DNA of 64,000 bases from CAYRFQ01 sp964423615 (GTDB taxonomy: Bacteria; Planctomycetota; Planctomycetia; Gemmatales; Gemmataceae), in the NCBI GenBank assembly GCA_964423615.1, contig CAYRFQ010000029.1, positions 22,738-86,737 on the forward strand, in the 5' to 3' direction. The notes beneath the pieces were generated by a model. It was given only the letters and a program-made list of their open reading frames with translations, had not been told where the DNA came from and did no database searches. The position numbers and the translations under genes are program-made. Shown piece after piece: positions 26,115 to 36,234 of this stretch; position 1 is the first letter of the stretch; every line of letters starts with the position of its first letter.

Positions 26115-27719
26115 CTACGGGACAAAGGTCGTCAGGTCGGGATAGTGTTTTTTCACCTCTTTGCTGTTTTCCTTGGACAGGTTCGGGCAAACGAGCAACT
26201 TGAGATCGGGAAAGTGAGCTAATGGGACTAACAACTCGTATCCGTGCGGGTTTTGGAAGTCGAGGAACTCGACTCCTGGTACAGTCCCAGGCCGGGCTTC
26301 GTTTGGTATGAATCCAAAACTTCTGCCAATCTTCAATCGGCGGAGATGCTGAAACCGGCTTACATCGATGTAAAACGACTCCGATCCCAAGTCCGTGACC
26401 GAGAGAGTTTCGATGTTCGGAAATCGATCCGCAAACACTTCCAACAGTTTGTAACGGTCATGGGGATCTCGAAGATAAGAGCCGTGCTCCTCCACGGATA
26501 GAACTTTCAACTGTGGCACTTTTGGCCATTTCGCGGCTTGTTGGGATTCCAAGTGAACTGGATTGAAGACTAACTTTTCCAGGCGAGGGAATCCGGCCAA
26601 AACTGCTCCTTCTTGACCTTCCCAACGGCCCAAAATCCGGAGCTCTCGTAACTTTGGTAAAATTGGAAGTGTGGTTAATGTTGAGGTCAAATGTTGTTTC
26701 GCCCAATGATGTCGAAACGCGAGAGTCAACTTCTCGAGTTGTGAGTTGACAAGATTATTGAGGTTGACCTTGCGAGTCGACCAGTGGAGCTCCCGAAGTT
26801 CGGGCAACGCCGGAAACGGTGGAGGTGTATCGGCGTTGGTTGATTGGTTGTCGCATACATCCCGAAGGAAGATCGGCTCTTCCTCGCTCAAGGAAAGGCG
26901 CTGGAGTTTCTGAAGCCCTTCCAGGTGCTCCAGGGTCAGGGTCGGCCCGACATCCTGAACATTTCCCACACCCACTCCCAAGCTCTCAAGTTGGCCTAGC
27001 AGCCTGACTCCCGAGAGAGTCTCCTCGGTAAAACGGTGGAGGACTAAATTCCGCAAATTTGGAAGCGCGAGGAGAGACTGGGCGACACCCAAACTCACGG
27101 GTTCGCCATACAGCAACAGGCGGTCGAGTTTCTCTAGCGAGGCAAGGGGTTCAAAGGCCGTCTTACAATGGATGTCATAGATGTGGTATTCCAAAGCCCG
27201 TAAGTTTGTGTAGCTAGCAATCTCTTTGAGTTCCTCTTCCTGACAAACACCTCGACCATCGCGTACCAGTCCAGTCACGCGCTCAGCGACCTCGATAGGC
27301 AAACTGTTATGAGTGCCTGTCTTAAACTTTTTACTCTCGAGAGTAACCTTCGCTACTCGGCTGTTCTGATCTTGCCACCAAAGTCGAGCCTGTTCTTTGG
27401 AAAACCTCTCGGGCTTTCCTTCAATCGTCAGGAATCCGCGATCCCAGTTGACGTTGTGGTTCGGCTTGTTCCTTGTTGTGTCCCAGAGTTTGCGGAGTTT
27501 GGCTTGAAGGCTGTGTTGTCGCTTTTGGAGTGCGACAAGTTCGATCGTAGGATCGGCCTCGTTGAGTCTTTCGAGTTCGCAACTTACGCGTATGAACTCG
27601 GCCCAGTCTGGGTCTCCGTTTTCTTCAAGCCAATCGGCGAACACCAAACGAGGTATGTCGTTGTCTGGGTCGTTGTAGATGGTTTGGAGGAGTCGGTGTT
27701 CTTCGCTTTCTTTCGTCAA
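26115..27719 (-). CDS. TIGR02996-domain protein with leucine-rich-repeat-like body
   Basis: 534 residues. The first 45 residues form a TIGR02996 repeat-companion domain (EEHRLLQTIYNDPDNDIPRL, FADWLEENGDPDWAEFI), which is almost confined to Gemmata-type planctomycetes and often precedes leucine-rich repeats. Residues 150-520 have irregular L-x-x-L repeats such as LPNLRNLVLH, LPELRELHW and LPKLRELRILG. The TTG start at 27719 is chosen because GGAGG lies eight bases upstream and the domain begins at once (TKESEEH). ATGs further up (27827, 27920) would add unrelated sequence. It converges on the acidic-protein gene with 37 bases between stops. Likely a protein-binding scaffold. Confidence 0.75.
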   Translation of the reverse strand: MTKESEEHRLLQTIYNDPDNDIPRLVFADWLEENGDPDWAEFIRVSCELERLNEADPTIELVALQKRQHSLQAKLRKLWDTTRNKPNHNVNWDRGFLTIEGKPERFSKEQARLWWQDQNSRVAKVTLESKKFKTGTHNSLPIEVAERVTGLVRDGRGVCQEEELKEIASYTNLRALEYHIYDIHCKTAFEPLASLEKLDRLLLYGEPVSLGVAQSLLALPNLRNLVLHRFTEETLSGVRLLGQLESLGVGVGNVQDVGPTLTLEHLEGLQKLQRLSLSEEEPIFLRDVCDNQSTNADTPPPFPALPELRELHWSTRKVNLNNLVNSQLEKLTLAFRHHWAKQHLTSTLTTLPILPKLRELRILGRWEGQEGAVLAGFPRLEKLVFNPVHLESQQAAKWPKVPQLKVLSVEEHGSYLRDPHDRYKLLEVFADRFPNIETLSVTDLGSESFYIDVSRFQHLRRLKIGRSFGFIPNEARPGTVPGVEFLDFQNPHGYELLVPLAHFPDLKLLVCPNLSKENSKEVKKHYPDLTTFVP

Positions 27720-27867
27720 CTTTCGAGCCTCCACCGAACAGAGGTGAGTAGATCGAGCGACAATCGAAAGTGGTAGGCGCGAGCTGCGTGGACCTACGAA
27801 ACGGTCGGCTCGTGTGTACTTTTTCATTCCCTCAGAGCATAACCAAAGCAATCGGGAAATGTTCGAT

Positions 27868-28590
27868 CTATGACCGGTTCCGCCCGCGGTCGTGGTTGTT
27901 CTGTTGATAGCCCCGCCCAAATTGTTCGGTCGAGACGCCGAGTCTGTCTCGTCCCCAAATCCATGCGTCTTTGGCCAAGACTTTTAGGATTCCGCCTTCA
28001 AGGAACCGTCGGCTCGAAGTGACCATGGGTCGACGAATCAACGCCATTTTGCCCACACGCTGAACCTTCCGACAGAAATCCGATGCTTCGAGGATCTTCC
28101 GTTCGGGATACCCGGCGACGAACCGAAATACTTCGGCTCGGATGAAAATGCCCTGGTCTCCATAATAGTCCGGCCAAATGCGATATCGGATTCGGTTGAC
28201 GAGTTCCACGAGGCGCAAGTTGGGGTGTTTTTCGTCGAGTGCAAACTCGAACGCGCCACCGACGACGCGAGGACTTCTCAGGGACTGCTGAATCGCCTGG
28301 TCGTATCCGCGGGGAACAAGAGTATCAGCGTCGACGAAAAGAAGGACGTCTCCCTGGGCGTGTGTGGCTCCGAAATTCAAGGCGGCCGCCCGGCTGTCGA
28401 GTCGCGGTTCTCGGGTCAGGGCTCGGATTTGGTGGTTCGCTGCAATGTCGCGCGTTTTGTCGATCGATCCGCAATCGGCGACCAAGATCTCCTGTTCAAT
28501 CCCTGTGGTGCGGTTAGCTCGCAGACTGTGGATTGCTCGAGTGAGAAATAGTTCTTCGTTCAGAGTTGGGATGATGACACTCAGTCGCAC
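27868..28590 (-). CDS. GT2-family glycosyltransferase (TIGR04283-like)
   Basis: 240 residues, the usual size of the family. The GT-A fold start is LSVIIPTLNEELFL, with ADCGSIDKT, the metal-binding FVDADTLVP and GGAFEFALDE blocks, then GDQGIFIRAEVF and SDFCRKVQRVG. It resembles TIGR04283 proteins, annotated as rSAM/selenodomain-associated or arsenosugar-biosynthesis transferases. No radical-SAM partner is present nearby, so the substrate is open. It lies 148 bases upstream of the TIGR02996 gene on the same strand. Confidence 0.82.
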   Translation of the reverse strand: MRLSVIIPTLNEELFLTRAIHSLRANRTTGIEQEILVADCGSIDKTRDIAANHQIRALTREPRLDSRAAALNFGATHAQGDVLLFVDADTLVPRGYDQAIQQSLRSPRVVGGAFEFALDEKHPNLRLVELVNRIRYRIWPDYYGDQGIFIRAEVFRFVAGYPERKILEASDFCRKVQRVGKMALIRRPMVTSSRRFLEGGILKVLAKDAWIWGRDRLGVSTEQFGRGYQQNNHDRGRNRS

Positions 28591-28826
28591 ACGTCACCTT
28601 GGTCGAGTCGTGTCGGGATGTTGGGCGAGGACAAAAATCGTTCGATTCACTTTTTTTCGCCAACGAGCCTCCTTTGTGGCCCGGAGTATCCTATACTTGC
28701 TTGACCCAATTTAGCAACCTTATCGCTTCTGTCGGACAACGTCGATGCCCACGACCACGTCGTTGACCGTCTGAGTTATCCTAAATCCCACCTACCCTAG
28801 CAGCCAGTGAATCCGGAGTTCCTCAG

Positions 28827-31800
28827 ATGAGCCTGCACAGCTCCACCCCTCTCTCGCCCACGGTCAAGGGTTCGGCCAACAGTCGGTCCCAACCAAAAGT
28901 AAACGCGACGCCAGCACATCCTGACCTTGGAGCCACAGTCTCCTCAAGTTCAGAAAGCATGCCCACAAGGCGAATGCTTCCAATGGTGCCCGGGTATACG
29001 GTCCTCGAGGAAATCGGGCGAGGAGGTATGGGAGTCGTGTATCGGGCGTTGCAGCATTCTCTCAATCGAGAAGTCGCCATCAAGATGATTCTGGGAGGGC
29101 AACATGCCGATTCCGATGCGTTCTTACGGTTTCAAGTCGAAGTCGAAGCCATCGGCAAACTCCAACACCCGAATATTGTTCAAGTGTACGAAGTCGGGGA
29201 ACACGACGGCACTCCGTATTTCGTGATGGAGTTCATGAAAGACGGATCGCTCGCTGCGAAGACAGGCAACGAGCCGCACGAACCGGACATCGCAGCCCGG
29301 CTTGTGGCTGTTCTCGCGAGGTCCGTTCAAGCTGTGCATGCTCAAGGGATCGTTCACCGCGACCTCAAGCCAGGGAACATTCTTTTGCAAGGCTGCAGCG
29401 AAAACGCCAAATCGTTGGGGACCCCGAAAATCACTGATTTTGGTCTTGCCAAACACGTTCAGGAAAATTCGGGGCTCACCCAAAGCGGAGAAATCTTGGG
29501 AACGCCGAGTTACATGGCTCCCGAGCAGGCGTCTGGAAGTAATCAGCTCATCGGCCCGGCAGCGGACGTCTACTCCCTGGGCGCGATTCTATATGAACTT
29601 TTGACCGGGAAGCCGCCATTTGGCCAATTCGCTTCGCTGGATGCGTTGATCCAGATCATAAACACACCGCCGGCGATGCCTCGAACTCGAGTTGGCTCGA
29701 TCCCCCGGGACCTTGAAACGATATGCTTGAAGTGTCTGGAAAAGAAACCGACAGACCGCTACGCTTCGGCGCACGAACTCGCCGAAGACCTCGAACGATT
29801 CCTGGCCAAGGAGCCTGTGAAGGCTCGGCCCTTGAGTTCTGCCGGTCGTGTCGTGCGGTGGGTCAAGCGTCATCCGATCACGACTTTCTTGTCGATGGCT
29901 TTTGTCATCGCCGTCCTTGTTGGACTGGTAACTTCGTTCGTTTTGTATCGGCAAGCGGACGGTCACGCCAGGGAGGCTCAGCAGAATTTTCTTACCGCAC
30001 GGGCAAGCGAGCGGAAGGCCAAGGCCAAGTCGAACCAACTAGCTCAGAAAGAAAAACTGCTACAAGAGAAAAGGACTCTTCTGTTACGTCAACAAGACGA
30101 GACCCGTCGCCAAGTCGTCCGGTTGCTCGACCACAAAGTGGCCCATCTTTTGGAAACGGGAAACTATCTGAAGGCGTATGATGTCCTCCTGGAAGCTCGC
30201 GAGAAATCCCAGGACCTCTCTTCCTCGGCGAATGTAATGCGAGCCGACAAACAACGTCGGTTGTTGGCGACGACGATCCTCGGGCGTTGTCCCAGACTCG
30301 TCCGGGAGGACTCGTTGCCGAGACAAGATGATTTCCCCGAAAGCGTTTACAACCTTGGGGTCTATGACCCACCCTGGTTGGGGATGCTCACCGACGAGAG
30401 GCTTCTGAAAAAGATCCTTTCCCCTGACGCGAACCAGTGGCCACGGGCAACACACAAGTTGGCTGAGCTGAGTCCAAACGAACGTTGGTCGATCCGTCGG
30501 GAAACGAACGCCACGAGCTACTTATTTCGGCTCCAAGATAAACGTTCGGGACGAGTTTGGGAGGTCGTGAAAGTCCCCCGGTGGAAGGGCGCGACCAAGC
30601 CGAAACACCAGCACGACCCCAACTCGCTTTGGCAGCTCTTTGTGGCGTTTGACTCGGCTTCGACGCATCTGTTCATTGGTGCTGGGTACAAGGACATGAG
30701 TTTCGATGGGACCGTATGGAATCTCGAAGGGGAAGAGCCAACGAGCCAAAAGTATCATCTCGACAAGGTCGATTTGGGGCCTACGGCCTTTTCGGGGTTT
30801 TATCCGCAGCACAAAACGATTGTGTTTTGGATCGGGTTGCTTGACCAAACTTGTCTGGTCAATTACGACACTGGCGAACAGAAATTGCTGCCACCGGGTT
30901 ACCGTGTCAGCTTCGGGCAAGTTCACGATCGACGTCTCTTGGTGTTCTCCCAAAGGCCCTCGGTTGGACTCTGGAAGTTTGGAACGAACAAACTTGAGGC
31001 AAGTCCTCTTGAGTGGGGCGGAGCTGTATCGGCGGCGGGATTTGATCACACCGGGGATAGACTGGCCGTCGGCGGTGGCGATGGGACGGCCCGGATAGTC
31101 CGGTGTTTGCCCCAACGAGGGCACGACCGTCAAGGGAGTTCCGAACAGGCGGAAGTACTGGGAGGTGTGTTCCGGCATCGGGGGCGAATCACCGGGCTCG
31201 ACTTCAGTCCCGATGACCGGTGGATTTTGACTGGAAGCGAGGATCGCACGGCTCGGCTGTGGGACGCCAAGAGGTCTATCCCGTTGAGTCCCTTCTTCCT
31301 TCCACACAAGTCACGAATCACGCACGCTCGGTTTGCCGGTGACGGTCGTCGAGTCGTGACGATCTCGTTTCATCGGAGGTATCGCGTTTGGGACCTGGCT
31401 GGAGCGTACACGCCCAACACCCGGTGGTTTCACGCCAAAGGTGCCTTGTGTGTGGAGTTTTCTCCGGACGGACGATTTGTTGCCAGTGGTGGCAAGGATG
31501 GTGTCGTTCATATCTGGGATCGGAAGAAGGGCGAGCCAGCGTGTCCTCCTCTGGTTCACGCCCATCCCATCACGAACGTCTCGTGGAATCACGATAGCAC
31601 TCTTGTTGTGACGTCTGGAGATTTTTGGAGTCTGGGTCAAGACCATCCCAGCGTCGTTTGTGTTTGGGATCGGGCGACGGGACAATTACACTACGGTCCG
31701 CTTGCTCGATCAGGAGGCTCGACCGGATTCGCATATGGAACGACCGATTTCCGGCCAGGCACGAATCAGCTTCTGATCGGCTATGATCACGACTTCAACT

Positions 31801-34322
31801 TTCACGATATGGATGCCCGTCGTGACCTGGCCGTCGCCCCTTTTCGGCCCCCTGAGCGATGTCTCATCGACGAGCAAAAAATGACATCCGACGGAAAATT
31901 CCTCGTCCGATGGTACTCTGACTGTAGTCGGTTATTTGACGTTCTTTCTCTGCCCGATTGCAAGTTGGTGTTCGGCCAGTCGATGGAGAAAGAGGCCCCG
32001 CGGTCGAGTCAGGTGGCGCTGCGATTCGATGGTCGTCAGTTTGCCTCTGTGCACGCAGGCACCCTGGCTACCTGGACGCTTGCCAGCTCTGTTGCGAAAC
32101 CCAGCAGATTTTCCGACGACCTGTCGGAGTCGAAACGACCCGAGAACACCAAGGTCCGCTTGCACCGAAAGAAGCAGATCGGTGACGTGAACTTGTTGCC
32201 CTCGGGTCTGTTCTACAGCTGTGACGGACGTTGGTTGACCGTTGTCCTGGGACATGAGGGACTCGTGCAAGTCTTTGACTCGGAGACACTGAAGCAATGT
32301 GGGGTCAACGTCGAGGTCAATGGCGAAGTCGTGTACGCCAAGGTCGATCCCTCTCGCGAATGTTTGATTACGGTCCGGCGAGACGGAACGATGCGTCTTT
32401 GGGACTGGGAGTCTGGTCTCCCCGTCACGCCGGAATATTACCATGGTGCCCCTGTTACCGACGTCGAATTGAGCCCTGACCAACAGTATCTGGCTGTGGC
32501 CGGTCGGAAGGGGATGGTCCGTCTTTGGAAACTTCCGAACACGCCAACGACTTGGACGGATCTGCCCGAGAGGAAAGACCTTCCAACACCCCAAGGTCCG
32601 ACCGATCTGGACACTCAACGACTCTGGCACGAGGAACAAGTGGACCTTTCACGCAGGGAGGGAGACGACACGGCTATGGCCCATCATCTCGCAATCCTGC
32701 TAAACAACTCCAACAACGCTCCACTGTGGAAACGATTTCGGTGGCGGTATCAAACAGCCCAAGTGGCATTCCGCCAAAAGAAGTGGGAGATCGCTTCCAA
32801 CGAAGCGAAGAGGCTTCGGTCCGAGTTGGCTGGAAACCCGGAGGTTCCGAGGAGTTTTCTCGACTTCCACGACTACGACCTGGATGCCCTTGAGGCGAGG
32901 TGTCTGGCCAAAGCCGGTAAACACTCTGAAAGTTTGGATCGCTACCTTCGACTTTGCCGAACTCACCCAAAGCAGAGTGAATTCGCGCTTGGTGCAGCTC
33001 GCGTCGCGCTCGAGTTGGACAAACAAGACGTAGCAAGGAAGTTATTCCGTCAGGTGATCACACACCACCCTCGATTTGACCTCGAGACATTGGCGACCGG
33101 AGTGAAACGTACAAAACAAACCGTCGATGATCCGAGACTGGCGTACCATTGTCGCAATCAATGGGAGCCGCTGCTGGGCGAATGGCACGATATCGATGTT
33201 CCAGACACGGCCAAGGATGAGGGACGTCTCGGCAGGGCATTGATCCTGGCTTCGGTCTTGCGTTGGGAAGAAGTGGAGGCCGAACTGGCTCCGTTGCTCA
33301 AGAAGATTAAGGCGTTTTCTGGTCGTGTTTCCTCCGACAGATCGTCGGAAAAACTTAGGGGCGAACTCGCTCTACACATCGGTGCGCTTGCGGCATTCGC
33401 AAAGGGCGATCTTCGCACCGGAAGACAACGGTTACGCAAAGCCATCCAAGTCGCCCCCAAGAATTTGCGACTGGGCTTTCTCGAGGTCAACATGACCTAC
33501 TTCCCGATTCCCGCGAACGATGCACGTAACACGAAGTGGGTGCAGAAGGCAAAGGCAATCCTTGACAAGGTCATCGAAGCTCCTTCGCCCCCGGCCAAAG
33601 CCTTTTCCCTTAGGGGGATCGTGCGTTCGTCTTTGGGAGACCTATCGGGAGCTGTCCAAGATTACGAAGTATTGAGGGCAAGGAACGCCCTTCGGTTGCC
33701 TTTCGAATGGTTCTTGTATTCTCGGACAATGGCCTTGGCGAAGGATTGGAAAAAGGCCGCCGCAGGTTTTCAGGAGGTAATGAAAACCGATTCTCGGAAC
33801 ATTGCTTTTGTTCAACGTTCGATCTACGCGTCCACCAAAGCCGGGGATGCAAAGGGGGCCTTGGCTACACTCGAGCAACAACTCAAAAGAAACCCACGAA
33901 GCCTCCAAGAGAGCCAAATTCATGATCTTCTTTGGACTGCGGTCGTGGTCGGAGCGCCCACAAAATGGTTAGCTCCCTGGGAAGGACAGCTCGAACGGAT
34001 TGTCCAAAAACATTCCAATCCAGGTTGGATCAACACTCTGGGATGGCTGTACGCTCGGCAGAACAAAACGGAGAAAGCCAGAGAGACGATCCAACGAGCA
34101 ATGCAACCCAGTGGGGGTCAGTGGTGGGATCATCTTGCGTTGGTGACGATCGAGCACCAAGCGGGAAATCTCGAAAAAGCCCGAGAGCATCTTCAAACAG
34201 CCCGGGCTGCGTTTCTTCGTTCCATCTCAGGTCAGGGTGTTTCCTGGACGACTCGGGTCGAAGCCGAGTTATTGTTGGCGGAGATGGAAACGTTGATTGA
34301 GGGAAAGACGAAAGCGGAGTAA
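28827..34322 (+). CDS. Giant Ser/Thr protein kinase with transmembrane helix, WD40 propellers and TPR repeats
   Basis: 1831 residues. The Hanks-type kinase domain spans 55-325: glycine loop GRGGMG (64-69), Lys86 in VAIK, HRDLKPGN (177-184), DFG (204-206) and APEQ near 231. A transmembrane helix lies at about 351-373 and a Lys/Gln/Glu-rich coiled coil at 380-440. Residues about 500-1260 hold many WD40-like blades (for example DFSPDDRWILTGSEDRTARLWD and EFSPDGRFVASGGKDGVVHIWD). Residues 1290-1820 form TPR-like helices. The kinase would be cytoplasmic and the sensor part outside or in the periplasm. GGAG lies eight bases before the ATG. It stands alone, with no receptor ligand or phosphatase gene adjacent. 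The planctomycete kinase-WD40 class is well known, but substrates are not. Confidence 0.9.
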   Translation: MSLHSSTPLSPTVKGSANSRSQPKVNATPAHPDLGATVSSSSESMPTRRMLPMVPGYTVLEEIGRGGMGVVYRALQHSLNREVAIKMILGGQHADSDAFLRFQVEVEAIGKLQHPNIVQVYEVGEHDGTPYFVMEFMKDGSLAAKTGNEPHEPDIAARLVAVLARSVQAVHAQGIVHRDLKPGNILLQGCSENAKSLGTPKITDFGLAKHVQENSGLTQSGEILGTPSYMAPEQASGSNQLIGPAADVYSLGAILYELLTGKPPFGQFASLDALIQIINTPPAMPRTRVGSIPRDLETICLKCLEKKPTDRYASAHELAEDLERFLAKEPVKARPLSSAGRVVRWVKRHPITTFLSMAFVIAVLVGLVTSFVLYRQADGHAREAQQNFLTARASERKAKAKSNQLAQKEKLLQEKRTLLLRQQDETRRQVVRLLDHKVAHLLETGNYLKAYDVLLEAREKSQDLSSSANVMRADKQRRLLATTILGRCPRLVREDSLPRQDDFPESVYNLGVYDPPWLGMLTDERLLKKILSPDANQWPRATHKLAELSPNERWSIRRETNATSYLFRLQDKRSGRVWEVVKVPRWKGATKPKHQHDPNSLWQLFVAFDSASTHLFIGAGYKDMSFDGTVWNLEGEEPTSQKYHLDKVDLGPTAFSGFYPQHKTIVFWIGLLDQTCLVNYDTGEQKLLPPGYRVSFGQVHDRRLLVFSQRPSVGLWKFGTNKLEASPLEWGGAVSAAGFDHTGDRLAVGGGDGTARIVRCLPQRGHDRQGSSEQAEVLGGVFRHRGRITGLDFSPDDRWILTGSEDRTARLWDAKRSIPLSPFFLPHKSRITHARFAGDGRRVVTISFHRRYRVWDLAGAYTPNTRWFHAKGALCVEFSPDGRFVASGGKDGVVHIWDRKKGEPACPPLVHAHPITNVSWNHDSTLVVTSGDFWSLGQDHPSVVCVWDRATGQLHYGPLARSGGSTGFAYGTTDFRPGTNQLLIGYDHDFNFHDMDARRDLAVAPFRPPERCLIDEQKMTSDGKFLVRWYSDCSRLFDVLSLPDCKLVFGQSMEKEAPRSSQVALRFDGRQFASVHAGTLATWTLASSVAKPSRFSDDLSESKRPENTKVRLHRKKQIGDVNLLPSGLFYSCDGRWLTVVLGHEGLVQVFDSETLKQCGVNVEVNGEVVYAKVDPSRECLITVRRDGTMRLWDWESGLPVTPEYYHGAPVTDVELSPDQQYLAVAGRKGMVRLWKLPNTPTTWTDLPERKDLPTPQGPTDLDTQRLWHEEQVDLSRREGDDTAMAHHLAILLNNSNNAPLWKRFRWRYQTAQVAFRQKKWEIASNEAKRLRSELAGNPEVPRSFLDFHDYDLDALEARCLAKAGKHSESLDRYLRLCRTHPKQSEFALGAARVALELDKQDVARKLFRQVITHHPRFDLETLATGVKRTKQTVDDPRLAYHCRNQWEPLLGEWHDIDVPDTAKDEGRLGRALILASVLRWEEVEAELAPLLKKIKAFSGRVSSDRSSEKLRGELALHIGALAAFAKGDLRTGRQRLRKAIQVAPKNLRLGFLEVNMTYFPIPANDARNTKWVQKAKAILDKVIEAPSPPAKAFSLRGIVRSSLGDLSGAVQDYEVLRARNALRLPFEWFLYSRTMALAKDWKKAAAGFQEVMKTDSRNIAFVQRSIYASTKAGDAKGALATLEQQLKRNPRSLQESQIHDLLWTAVVVGAPTKWLAPWEGQLERIVQKHSNPGWINTLGWLYARQNKTEKARETIQRAMQPSGGQWWDHLALVTIEHQAGNLEKAREHLQTARAAFLRSISGQGVSWTTRVEAELLLAEMETLIEGKTKAE

Positions 34323-34325
34323 AAC

Positions 34326-34344
34326 CTGGGCAGCTTGCCCAGGA
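34326..34344. terminator. Hairpin between convergent genes
   Basis: Eight-base perfect stem CCTGGGCA/TGCCCAGG with a three-base loop, five bases after the kinase gene's stop and just before the stop of the convergent phosphatase gene. No T-run, so an intrinsic terminator is only possible. Confidence 0.4.
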
Positions 34345-34358
34345 AGTCCTGACGCCCG

Positions 34359-35165
34359 TTACAGTTTGTATCGCCCTTCCATTTCCTTCAACAAGACCGG
34401 ATGCAAGACGCCGTTGCTCGCCAAGGAATCGGGCGTGAAGGGGTCGTATGGCGTTCCGTCGACGTTAGTGATTTTTCCGCCGGCTTCCTGAACGAGAACG
34501 ACACCTCCCGCCACGTCCCAGACTTTGTTGTCGAACGCCCAGAACCCGTCGAAACGACCGCACGCAACGTACGCCAAATTCAAGGCCGTGGAACCTGTGC
34601 GGCGAAGGGCTTGGACGTTGTAGGAGAAGTGTTGCCAGAGTTCGAACACGTGTTCGTAGCCGCGCAGGTCGGCGGGGAATCCCGTGGCCAAGAGAGATTG
34701 GCCGAGAGAATCGATGGGCGTGGGTTGTATCGGTTTGTCGTTCAGGTAGGCTCCGAGTCCTTCTGCAGCGGCGAACATTTCGTCACGGACGGGATCGTAA
34801 ACGACGCCGACGACGAGTTTCCCGGCAACTTGCAAGCCGATCGAGATGCAATAGAAGGGGCAATCGTGGACGTAGTTGGTGGTTCCATCGATCGGATCGA
34901 TGATCCATGTAGGCGGTGCGTCGGGAGTCGGACGGGATTTCGCGGCGTCGCCTTCTTCGCCGAGTAGTCGATGGTCGGGAAAACGGCCACCAAGGTATTC
35001 GAAGATCGCTTTTTGGGAACCTTCGTCGGCTTCGGTGACGAGATCGAATCGGCCCTTCTCGCGGACCTGGAACTTTTCTCGCCACTCGGCTAATACCTTG
35101 GCTGCTGCGAGGGCCGCTTCTTTCGCGGCCCCCAGGTACGTCGCCATTCGGTTTTCGTCAGTCAT
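34359..35165 (-). CDS. Inositol monophosphatase-family phosphatase
   Basis: 268 residues, the family's normal length. Metal-site motifs are all present: LLGEEGD (Glu about 70), WIIDPIDGTTNY (Asp/Asp about 90-93) and NKVWDVAGGVVLVQEAGG near 213. It hydrolyses phosphate monoesters such as inositol-1-phosphate, histidinol phosphate or 3'-phosphoadenosine phosphate with Mg2+. The exact substrate (SuhB-, HisN- or CysQ-like) is not decided by the motifs. It lies 28 bases downstream of the ferrochelatase gene on the same strand and is probably co-transcribed with it. Confidence 0.88.
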   Translation of the reverse strand: MTDENRMATYLGAAKEAALAAAKVLAEWREKFQVREKGRFDLVTEADEGSQKAIFEYLGGRFPDHRLLGEEGDAAKSRPTPDAPPTWIIDPIDGTTNYVHDCPFYCISIGLQVAGKLVVGVVYDPVRDEMFAAAEGLGAYLNDKPIQPTPIDSLGQSLLATGFPADLRGYEHVFELWQHFSYNVQALRRTGSTALNLAYVACGRFDGFWAFDNKVWDVAGGVVLVQEAGGKITNVDGTPYDPFTPDSLASNGVLHPVLLKEMEGRYKL

Positions 35166-35193
35166 ATTGTCTCGCTCGGGTTTTCGACTGGAT

Positions 35194-36234
35194 TCACTCT
35201 CCCACTGCGGCGGGTTCGGCTTCCAACCTCTGGGAAACCGATTCCGGGAGCCAACCGCGACCTTCTTCGACGACGAGGGTACGGAGGGCTTCGATCCATT
35301 TGGGGTGATCGTTCAAGCAAACGCAAGCATGAAGTTTCTCGCCGCCGGCTTTCTCGAATTCTTCAAATGATTCGGTTCCGATTTCGTCGACCGTTTCGAG
35401 GCAGTCGGCGGTGAATCCCGGCATGGCCACGAAGACATTTTTCACGCCTTTGTGGGCCAATTTTTCGAGGGTGTCGTCGGTATAAGGCTTGAGCCACTTG
35501 TCGCGACCGAAGAGAGATTGGAAAGTCTGTGTCCATTGTGACCGCTCCCAGCCGAGTCGTTCGACCAGGCGAAAGGTCGTTCGCTTGACGTGCGTGGCGT
35601 AGGGGTCGCCGCGTTGGGCATACTTCACGGGGATTCCGTGGAAGCTGAACATGTAATGGTCGGGTGTCCACTCTAGCTTTTCGAGTTCCTCTTCGATGAT
35701 CGTGGCCATTGCATCGATGTAAGCGGGATGGTCGTAGTAGGGTGGGACGATCCGAATTGCGGGAACACGCCGTTCCTTCATGAGGGCCTTGAACAAACTG
35801 TCGGTCGCCGAGGCGGTCGTGGTTGCGGAATATTGGGGGTACATCGGAACGACGATCAATCGCTCTACTCCTTGTTCGATCATCTCGTTAACGACGCCAC
35901 TGAGGCGAGGATTGCCGATCTGCATCCCGAAGCGAACAGGCACATCGGGCAAGAGTTCCTGGAGCAACTCGGTTTGTCGTTTGGTCCAGTGCATTAGCGG
36001 GGAACCGTTCTCGGGGTCCCAGATTCGAGCATACTTTTCCGCCGACTTCGCGGGCCGAACGAGCAAGATGATTTGCAGGATGAACCACCACACGAACCGC
36101 GGGAATTCAATTACTCGCGGGTCCCCGAGAAATTCACGAAGGTAAGGGCGTAATGCTTTGGCGGTTGGAGCATCGGGAGTGCCGAGTTGCACTAACAACA
36201 CGCCGACTTTTGAATTCGTTGAGTGAGAAGCCAT
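35194..36234 (-). CDS. hemH: Ferrochelatase
   Basis: 346 residues. It inserts iron into protoporphyrin IX or coproporphyrin III at the end of haem synthesis. Motifs: GVLLVQLGTPDAPT at the N-terminus, FSFHGIPVKY with the conserved metal-site His, PMYPQYSATTTAS, and the catalytic Glu in FTADCLETVDEIG. ATG 36234 is preferred because homology starts directly after it; the open frame to 36297 adds an unrelated stretch. The gene precedes the inositol-phosphatase gene by 28 bases. Confidence 0.92.
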   Translation of the reverse strand: MASHSTNSKVGVLLVQLGTPDAPTAKALRPYLREFLGDPRVIEFPRFVWWFILQIILLVRPAKSAEKYARIWDPENGSPLMHWTKRQTELLQELLPDVPVRFGMQIGNPRLSGVVNEMIEQGVERLIVVPMYPQYSATTTASATDSLFKALMKERRVPAIRIVPPYYDHPAYIDAMATIIEEELEKLEWTPDHYMFSFHGIPVKYAQRGDPYATHVKRTTFRLVERLGWERSQWTQTFQSLFGRDKWLKPYTDDTLEKLAHKGVKNVFVAMPGFTADCLETVDEIGTESFEEFEKAGGEKLHACVCLNDHPKWIEALRTLVVEEGRGWLPESVSQRLEAEPAAVGE

